This document shows, in pieces, positions 1 through 4,608 of a DNA stretch of 7,265 nucleotides. The translations under genes and the position numbers were made by a program. The notes beneath the pieces are model-generated. The model was not told where the DNA came from and did not search any database. It was given only the letters and a program-made list of their open reading frames with translations. Every line of letters starts with the position of its first letter. Positions within the stretch are counted from its first letter, which is position 1. The stretch comes from Candidatus Parvarchaeota archaeon (GTDB lineage: Archaea > Nanobdellota > Nanobdellia > Parvarchaeales > Parvarchaeaceae): assembly GCA_027366075.1 (NCBI GenBank), contig DAHXLI010000057.1, positions 1 through 7,265 on the forward strand, read 5' to 3'.

Positions 1-117
1 TTGTCGGGAGCCTATGCGGGCGTCCATTACAAGAACAACTACACTTACAGCAGCGCCAGCAGCGGCAACCAGAACTATACCGTCACTGCATCTGGCATAA
101 CCCAGGTGAACATCACT
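1..117 (+). repeat. C-terminal remnant of an upstream A-type repeat
   Basis: Residues 1-39 end with SGNQNYT, the same closing motif as A1 (ANQNYS), A2 (GNQNYT) and A3 (GNQNYT). The repeat array therefore continues upstream of the window. This stretch is about 52% G+C and uses AAC for Asn throughout, unlike the following AT-rich repeats. Confidence 0.6.
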
Positions 118-3100
118 AAGGCCGCTCCCGTACTTTCGATAACGGCAAAACTTAATAATTTCACTTATAATGGCACAGCTGAAAACATAACTGGTGTAGT
201 GCAGTCTATAAATAACCAGATATTTGGTACACTTTACATAAACAATGTAAAAAAGTCTTCTTCTTATAAGAATGCAACTGCAGGAATCTATGTAGCGTGG
301 TTTAACACTACGGCTAATCAGAATTACTCCGTGGGTTCATTAAAACTTATAAGAGAAATAAGCCAAGCTACGCCCATACTTTTGCTGACTTCTACACCAC
401 CACAAAATTTCACTCAAAATGGAACACAACTTAAATTTCAAGTAAGTATAACCAGCTTAAATTACCAAATCATTGGAAATCTTTACGTAAATGGGTCATT
501 TATACTTTCAACTACTAGGTCGGTTACTTATAGTGTCGGCAGTGGAATAGGAAATTATACGGCCGTATTCTCTGAAAATGGTAATATAAACTATTCCGCG
601 TCTAGTATAACTTTGAGTAGGGCGATACTTCAGTTACTAGTAAGCGGATTAAATCTATACATAAATGGCATAAGAAATTCGAATGTGACGATAACTTACG
701 GAGAACGGTCCAATTTTACCGTGACTTATTCTTCGCCGCCTAACTTTGTAAGTATATACATTAATGGCACTTTGGTAAATAGCTTGCAGAAGAGTTCTAC
801 CACATATCTGTCGACGCTTTCAGCAGGAACTTATAAAGTAACTGCACACTCAAACGGGAGCGGCGGTGTTAATAAAACATATTATGAGAAAATAAATAAG
901 GCGACGCCATCGTTAACTCTTACAGCAACAAGAGGCAATTTCACTTATAACGGAAGTACAGAAAATATTACTGGGTTAATTTCTTCTATCAATAATCAGC
1001 TATCCGCAAAATTGTATATAAATAACGTAGCTGAATCATCTCCTTATAAGAATGCAACCGCGTCCGTATACGTGGCGCTGTTTAACACTAGCGGAAATCA
1101 AAACTATACAGGTTATTCAGAAAAACTGATAAGAGCGATAGCAAAAGCCACGCCAAAATTGTCTATATCCACAAGTCCAAATGTTAATTATACACAAAAT
1201 GGGACTTATCTTGTGTTCGACGTTTCAATATCCTCATTTAAAAATCAACTTGGTGCAAATTTATATATAAACGGGACTTATAAACTTTCAATAACTACGA
1301 ACGATGTCTATAACCTTACTAACACTAGCGGCCTTTATCTTGGTGTATTTAATACTAGCGGAAACGATAACTATACGTCCAGTTATGTTAATCTATATCG
1401 TGAGATAAATAAATTCTTATCTGGCCTTAACTTGTACATTAACGGACTAGAGAGCAATAACTCTATAGTTTACGGTACGCAGTCTAATTTTACAGTGCTG
1501 ACTTCTTTATCTTCAGTTTTTGTTGAAATATATCTGAATGGCGCTAAAATCGCTCCACTCTCTCATTCAAAGGACGTATATCTGGATACTCTCGCAGCAG
1601 GCCTTTATAAGATAACCGCAGCATCAAATTCCACAAATGTAACGAACAGAACTTATTATGAACGAATAAATAAAGTCACACCTAACATGACGCTTACAGT
1701 CCCAGCAAATTTCACATACAATGGCAGCAGTGGCATTGCGGCTGCCAACTTATTTTCGCTAAATAATCAGCTTTCCGCATCGTGGAGTTTGAATGGTTCA
1801 GAAATTGCGGAAGTTCCCTTGTTTTATTTGCCTATAAAAATACAAAATATCCTTAATCAGTCTACACCGATCAGTTTCCAAGAAGAGCTGATATTTAATT
1901 CATCCGCTTATAAAAGATATGAAGCGCCAAACTTAGACAATATTGAGTTCACGTATCCTAACGGCACGGTCGTTCCATCCTGGTTAGAAATAAACAATTC
2001 TTATAATTCCAGCGGGACGCTGTATTGGCTAAAAATAGGCAGTATCCCAGCGGATAATTCCTCGACGGTACATATGGTTTTCCTTAATAAAAGTGAAAAC
2101 GTATTAAATAACGTCACTACCGGGGAAGCCCCAGAGCTTTCGCCACAATATGCTGAATATGATGATGGTAAATATGTATTCGACTTTTATAGCGATCTAA
2201 AAGGAGCGACTCTAAATATGAGCAAATGGATAGTCAGTTCTAATGGTGGAACTTATAACGTTAGCAGCGGCTTAGTTACATCCTCCTCTTCGAATGATTA
2301 TGTCTATATATCATCAAAGGAAAAGTTTTCTTATCCAACGATATTTGAGTGGTACACCGCCCCATTCACTACAAGTAGTCCATATGTGAATTCTATACAG
2401 TTTGGTTATTACAATCAATTAGCAACTAATGAACTTTATTTAGGGACGGCAGGTCGTCTATCTTTGAACTATGCGATAAATTCTACTACAGATGTACTCA
2501 GTTCATCCGCCATAGTGACTAACAATATAAAAAACAATTCGTATGGCATTTCCGCTAATGGGACAAGAGTTATAGCTTACTTTGATTATAGGCCAGTGAT
2601 AACCGAATCCGACTCATATCTTCCGTCTAATATCCCTTTCTCAGTGATATTGAATTATAAAAGTGGAGTGGCTTCGCCAAAAATTTATTGGGCCAGAGTA
2701 AGAACTTATCCTCTCGATGGGGCAATGCCGACGATATCAATAGGCAACATGACGCAAGCCGCGCAAACGGACGCGAGATCGGAAGCAGGGGCATATACTT
2801 ATACCCTTTCTTCACCAGGGAATCAAAATTACACCTCGCTGGTTTTAGTAAAAGCATACCAGATATACAAAGTTACTCCTCCGGTTAGCGGCGGGGTAAT
2901 ACTTCCACCTCCGATAGTTACTCCTATTAGCCTTCCACGAAATTACAGTAACATTGCAATAACGCAAATAAATGGTAGTATCATAAACATAAACTCGTCA
3001 CAATATATCAACGATAATAAAACTCTTCTTATAAATTTCTCATTACCGATACCACAAGGCATTATAAACATAAGCATCGTCAATGATACCTTTCCAATAT

Positions 3101-4050
3101 CCGGTATAAAGATACATTCAAATTCTACCATACCAAGTTCTTCTATAACGCTCCACTATTCTTATACAAGCCTTTTCTGTTATGGCACTGCCATACAGGT
3201 CCCGTTTTATTATGTCAATATCACTACTGGTTTTAACGAGACTGGAAAGATCATGAACGTCTCTTATTACTACGCACTATCGCAGTCGACTATACACAGC
3301 AAAAACCTTAACGACACGCAAGTACAGCGCTATAAATGTTCTTCAAAACTGCATGGATGGGAGCCTCTGCCCACCTATCTTTTAAGCTCAGATCCGCTTA
3401 TCGCGTCTTACGTCGCGTATTCCGATAGTTTCTCGACATACGCGGTCGCATATGGTAAGACCATCATCCCAAGCGCAGTGGTGTCGAACGTGACTAAGAA
3501 CGCGACCACGTCATTTTCTGAAAACGGTTTACCGAACGGCACCGTCTGGAACATGACTTACGCAGGGGTCACAGCTTCTGCCGTCACGCCGGGAGCCATT
3601 TCATTTACGACTAGACCAGGAAGTTACGAATTAGAGGCATACGGTTTAGAACATACTAAAACCAACGCAACAGAAGCGTGCACATATAAATACACGCCGT
3701 CCAACATTGACCCGGATACCGGTATTTTATTAAGCGCGGGATCTTCTTTGGCAGTTTCATTTTCCGTTTCCATTTCTTGCGTGGCCATTACAGGGACTTC
3801 GTTAGTGACCCAGCTAAGCGAGTCAAGCCTAGGTACGATCCTGATACTTTCCATAGTGATAGGCGGTGCCGTTCTCGTGCTGATAATAATAAACGTCTTA
3901 TACATGCTTTACTTTAGAAAAATAAACCTGGAAATTTTAGGTGGCAAGCGGAAAAAACCGATAAACAAAGGCGATGACATCCCTAGGATGCAACGCAGTC
4001 GTCAGAGAAAGACCAGGCGTAAAAAGAAGAAAGGCATAGTCATAGAGTAA
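1..4050 (+). CDS. Giant repeat-rich cell-surface protein with C-terminal membrane anchor (5'-truncated)
   Basis: The frame is open from the window edge to TAA at 4048-4050. The TTG at position 1 is not a credible start: it falls inside a repeat and no signal peptide is visible. In order the protein has the tail of one repeat (residues 1-39), Ig-like beta-rich repeats A-B-C-A-B-C (40-557), a third A repeat (558-957) split by a DUF2341/LamG-like insert (about 606-926), a Pro-rich linker (958-980), a region ending in W1120..LPT..Y..FSTYAV like archaeal PGF-pre-PGF domains, an F-x-E-x-GLP-x-GT-x-W domain (about 1168-1262), a membrane helix (about 1278-1305) and a basic tail (1306-1349). N-x-S/T sequons are very dense (six in residues 40-120), and the only four cysteines are C1060, C1113, C1227 and C1260. 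This fits a glycosylated envelope protein, outside-facing with the tail in the cytoplasm. The role (adhesion, S-layer association or carbohydrate binding) is inferred and not settled by the sequence. Confidence 0.9.
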   Translation: MSGAYAGVHYKNNYTYSSASSGNQNYTVTASGITQVNITKAAPVLSITAKLNNFTYNGTAENITGVVQSINNQIFGTLYINNVKKSSSYKNATAGIYVAWFNTTANQNYSVGSLKLIREISQATPILLLTSTPPQNFTQNGTQLKFQVSITSLNYQIIGNLYVNGSFILSTTRSVTYSVGSGIGNYTAVFSENGNINYSASSITLSRAILQLLVSGLNLYINGIRNSNVTITYGERSNFTVTYSSPPNFVSIYINGTLVNSLQKSSTTYLSTLSAGTYKVTAHSNGSGGVNKTYYEKINKATPSLTLTATRGNFTYNGSTENITGLISSINNQLSAKLYINNVAESSPYKNATASVYVALFNTSGNQNYTGYSEKLIRAIAKATPKLSISTSPNVNYTQNGTYLVFDVSISSFKNQLGANLYINGTYKLSITTNDVYNLTNTSGLYLGVFNTSGNDNYTSSYVNLYREINKFLSGLNLYINGLESNNSIVYGTQSNFTVLTSLSSVFVEIYLNGAKIAPLSHSKDVYLDTLAAGLYKITAASNSTNVTNRTYYERINKVTPNMTLTVPANFTYNGSSGIAAANLFSLNNQLSASWSLNGSEIAEVPLFYLPIKIQNILNQSTPISFQEELIFNSSAYKRYEAPNLDNIEFTYPNGTVVPSWLEINNSYNSSGTLYWLKIGSIPADNSSTVHMVFLNKSENVLNNVTTGEAPELSPQYAEYDDGKYVFDFYSDLKGATLNMSKWIVSSNGGTYNVSSGLVTSSSSNDYVYISSKEKFSYPTIFEWYTAPFTTSSPYVNSIQFGYYNQLATNELYLGTAGRLSLNYAINSTTDVLSSSAIVTNNIKNNSYGISANGTRVIAYFDYRPVITESDSYLPSNIPFSVILNYKSGVASPKIYWARVRTYPLDGAMPTISIGNMTQAAQTDARSEAGAYTYTLSSPGNQNYTSLVLVKAYQIYKVTPPVSGGVILPPPIVTPISLPRNYSNIAITQINGSIININSSQYINDNKTLLINFSLPIPQGIINISIVNDTFPISGIKIHSNSTIPSSSITLHYSYTSLFCYGTAIQVPFYYVNITTGFNETGKIMNVSYYYALSQSTIHSKNLNDTQVQRYKCSSKLHGWEPLPTYLLSSDPLIASYVAYSDSFSTYAVAYGKTIIPSAVVSNVTKNATTSFSENGLPNGTVWNMTYAGVTASAVTPGAISFTTRPGSYELEAYGLEHTKTNATEACTYKYTPSNIDPDTGILLSAGSSLAVSFSVSISCVAITGTSLVTQLSESSLGTILILSIVIGGAVLVLIIINVLYMLYFRKINLEILGGKRKKPINKGDDIPRMQRSRQRKTRRKKKKGIVIE
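118..360 (+). repeat. A-type Ig-like repeat, copy 1 (A1)
   Basis: Residues 40-120 (81 residues). The pattern is K-A-x-P-x-L-x-I, then NFTYNGTAENITG, SINNQ, LYINN, YKNAT and a closing NQNY followed by R-E-I. It matches A2 (residues 300-380, also 81 residues) across the whole unit. The two differ by many synonymous changes, so the duplication is not recent. Six N-x-S/T sequons lie in this unit. Confidence 0.8.
361..627 (+). repeat. B-type Ig-like repeat, copy 1 (B1)
   Basis: Residues 121-209. It starts with QATP and carries NFTQNGT, a F-x-V-S-I-T-S core, LYVNGSF and a closing NINYS plus R-A-I. It pairs with B2 at residues 381-469 (same 89-residue length) and is more distantly related to the A units, which suggests that A and B derive from one ancestral beta-sandwich module. 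Confidence 0.75.
628..897 (+). repeat. C-type beta-rich repeat, copy 1 (C1)
   Basis: Residues 210-299. Signature elements are SGLNLYING, ITYG-x-x-SNFTV, IYINGT, YLSTLSAGTYKVTA and a closing TYYEKIN. The partner is C2 at residues 470-557. The YG..SNFTV strand pattern resembles other bacterial or archaeal Ig-like (Big/MBG-type) modules; that family placement is inference. Confidence 0.75.
898..1140 (+). repeat. A-type Ig-like repeat, copy 2 (A2)
   Basis: Residues 300-380, the second A unit, beginning 260 residues after A1. It has KATPSLTLTA, NFTYNGSTENITG, SINNQLSAKLYINN, YKNAT and SGNQNYT. It is the clearest intact reference for recognising the split third copy downstream. Confidence 0.8.
1141..1407 (+). 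repeat. B-type Ig-like repeat, copy 2 (B2)
   Basis: Residues 381-469, with KATPKLSIS, NYTQNGT, F-x-V-S-I-S-S, LYINGTY and the closing SGNDNYT plus Y-R-E-I. The length is the same as B1, and similarity is stronger at protein than at DNA level. Confidence 0.75.
1408..1671 (+). repeat. C-type beta-rich repeat, copy 2 (C2)
   Basis: Residues 470-557, with LSGLNLYINGL, IVYGTQSNFTV, IYLNG, YLDTLAAGLYKITA and RTYYERIN. It is slightly shorter than C1 (88 against 90 residues) and completes the second A-B-C block. Confidence 0.75.
1672..2871 (+). repeat. A-type repeat, copy 3 (A3), split by an inserted domain
   Basis: The N-terminal half (residues 558-605) has KVTPNMTLTVPANFTYNGS, LNNQLSAS and LNGSE, matching the first half of A2. 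The C-terminal half (about 927-957) has SEAGAYTYTLSSPGNQNYT, matching the second half of A2. About 320 residues separate the halves. The two flanks together (about 79 residues) rebuild one A unit of normal length (81). Confidence 0.7.
1816..2778 (+). other. DUF2341 plus LamG-like domain nested in repeat A3
   Basis: Residues 606-926. The first part (FYLPIKIQN, then DNIEFTYPNGTVVPSWLEI, then LYWLKIGSIPA and a V-H-M-V-F-L-N strand) has the order of elements I associate with DUF2341. The second part (TGEAPELSPQYAEYDDG, FDFYSDLKG, LNMSKW, a long beta-rich stretch, and YWARVRTYPLDGAMPTISIG) looks like the concanavalin/LamG-like module that follows DUF2341 in archaeal surface proteins. It has no cysteine. 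A glycan-binding role is inference from the fold. The family assignment rests on remembered patterns and would be tested by a Pfam search. Confidence 0.65.
2938..3453 (+). other. Domain with PGF-pre-PGF-like C-terminal end
   Basis: Residues about 980-1151, after a Pro-rich linker. The end of the region reads Y-K-C, then W1120-E-P-LPT, about fifteen residues, then Y-V-A-Y-S-D-S-FSTYAVAYG. This matches the W..L.T...Y.A.S..FS.FA pattern of archaeal PGF-pre-PGF domains. Two cysteines (C1060 and C1113) lie in it and could form a disulphide. Assignment is tentative. Confidence 0.45.
3493..3795 (+). other. F-E-GLP-GT-W type extracellular domain
   Basis: Residues about 1165-1265. The opening SFSENGLPNGTVWNMTYAG matches the recurrent F-x-E-x-GLP-x-GT-x-W pattern seen in thermopsin-associated and other archaeal surface proteins. 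It is followed by a F-T-T-R-P-G-S-Y-E-L strand and ends just before the membrane helix. C1227 and C1260 could pair within it. Confidence 0.55.
3832..3915 (+). other. C-terminal transmembrane helix of the surface protein
   Basis: Residues about 1278-1305 form one long hydrophobic stretch rich in Ile, Leu and Val, ending in YMLYF. An R-K pair and a tail with 18 Lys/Arg in 44 residues follow directly. The positive-inside rule puts the tail in the cytoplasm and the repeats outside. No LPXTG-like sorting motif or PGF-CTERM-like signal is visible. Confidence 0.85.
3952..3957 (-). terminator. Possible oligo-T terminator for the coiled-coil gene
   Basis: Six A on the plus strand read as TTTTTT on the minus strand, about 100 nt past the coiled-coil stop. 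A five-T run closer in (4021-4025) is an alternative. Both lie inside the Lys-rich tail codons of the surface gene, so they may only reflect that coding sequence. Confidence 0.2.
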
Positions 4051-4057
4051 ACCTTGA

Positions 4058-4555
4058 TTATCTTGCGCCCATTTCTCTCAGCTTGCTCTTTAGTTCGGCG
4101 ACTTCGGCGTCTAATCGCTTTTTTATCTCTGCCCGGTTCAGGATGGTCCTCTCTTCTTCTGCCAGCATTTTCGCCTTGTTTACCTGTGAAAGCCTCTTTT
4201 CCAGCTGCCCTTTCACTTTAGAGAGTTTCGATTTAAGCTGTTTTTTGATGACGTCCGGCTTGCTTACCTCTATTACGACATGCCAGCCGCCCTGCTTTGG
4301 CGTTATCTTGCCCACCAATATAGTTTTGCCGGTCAATTTTACCGTTATCTCGGACTTTCCGTAAACTTCAAGTTCATCATCCATGTAATGTTCCATGTCA
4401 AATTTACGTATAAGATCGATTATTTCTCTGGCTTCAAACAAGCATTCGCGTAGCATAGATTCGGTTTTTCTAAGCAGAGCTTCCAGTCGGCCCTTTTCTG
4501 ATCTTAATCCCCTTATCCTTTGGACGTCACGGTCTATCGCAGATTCGCTTTTCAT
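4058..4555 (-). CDS. Small coiled-coil protein, helix-beta-helix (prefoldin-like layout), unknown family
   Basis: I do not recognise the family. Taking the ATG at 4553-4555 gives 165 residues; an upstream TTG at 4568-4570 would add five. Neither has a Shine-Dalgarno site, and ATG is preferred because it leaves room for the divergent promoter. The first 55 or so residues are a charged helix with heptad-like Leu/Ile spacing. The middle (ELEVYGKSEITVKL, then TILVGKIT, then GWHVVIEVSKPDV) is predicted to be several beta strands. The last 60 residues are a second Lys/Glu-rich coiled coil. Two coiled coils joined by beta hairpins is the plan of prefoldin alpha, which is usually slightly shorter (about 140-150 residues). 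A chaperone-like or structural scaffold role is inference only. It has no membrane segment or signal peptide, so it is probably cytoplasmic. Its stop is 7 bp from that of the surface gene, and it is divergent from the helicase gene. Confidence 0.75.
   Translation of the reverse strand: MKSESAIDRDVQRIRGLRSEKGRLEALLRKTESMLRECLFEAREIIDLIRKFDMEHYMDDELEVYGKSEITVKLTGKTILVGKITPKQGGWHVVIEVSKPDVIKKQLKSKLSKVKGQLEKRLSQVNKAKMLAEEERTILNRAEIKKRLDAEVAELKSKLREMGAR
4119..4124 (+). terminator. Possible oligo-T terminator for the surface-protein gene
   Basis: A run of six T on the plus strand lies about 70 nt past the surface-gene stop, inside the convergent coiled-coil gene. Archaeal termination often uses T-runs without a hairpin. 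Only the run itself is seen. Confidence 0.25.
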
Positions 4556-4608
4556 AATCTGGAATGTCAAAGTTAATATTAATACATTTATCTTTAATGA
4601 TATTAAAT
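4556..4608. promoter_or_regulatory. Divergent promoter region with palindromic TATA-like element
   Basis: This is the 53-bp AT-rich gap between the two divergent starts. It holds TTAATATTAA at 4573-4582, a perfect 10-bp palindrome. Its centre is about 22 bp from the coiled-coil ATG and about 31 bp from the helicase ATG. Archaeal TATA boxes sit about 26-27 bp upstream of transcription starts, so this one element could serve both leaderless genes. A purine-containing TCAAAG lies just upstream on the plus strand and might act as a BRE. The promoter function is inferred from position and composition. Confidence 0.5.
4593..4607. promoter_or_regulatory. Inverted repeat next to helicase start (possible operator)
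   Basis: TTTAAT (4593-4598), spacer GAT, ATTAAA (4602-4607) form perfect 6-bp arms ending one base before the helicase ATG. The position would suit a repressor blocking initiation. AT-rich DNA makes such repeats by chance, so support is weak. Confidence 0.25.

Noticed and set aside
1..3. TTG as the true start of the surface-protein gene
   Set aside because: It falls inside a repeat unit, no signal peptide follows, and the repeat array clearly continues upstream. The gene is cut by the window edge.
2776..2785. AGATCGGAAG, the first ten bases of a common sequencing adapter, near the end of the inserted domain
   Set aside because: The match stops after ten bases, the reading frame stays open, and repeat A3 resumes in frame right after it. 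Chance is the simpler explanation.
3624..3905. 93-residue minus-strand frame near the 3' end of the surface gene
   Set aside because: Antisense to the GLP-GT-W domain and membrane helix, with no domain or start signal.
4083..4364. 93-residue plus-strand frame opposite the coiled-coil gene
   Set aside because: Ser/Phe-rich antisense shadow of Lys/Glu/Leu codons. The minus-strand frame has a coherent coiled-coil pattern and a full start and stop.
4564..4608. Upstream in-frame ATGs (4564 and 4597) as helicase starts
   Set aside because: They would add a hydrophobic AT-rich leader across the promoter palindrome. ATG 4609 places the Q motif at residue 19, normal for the family.
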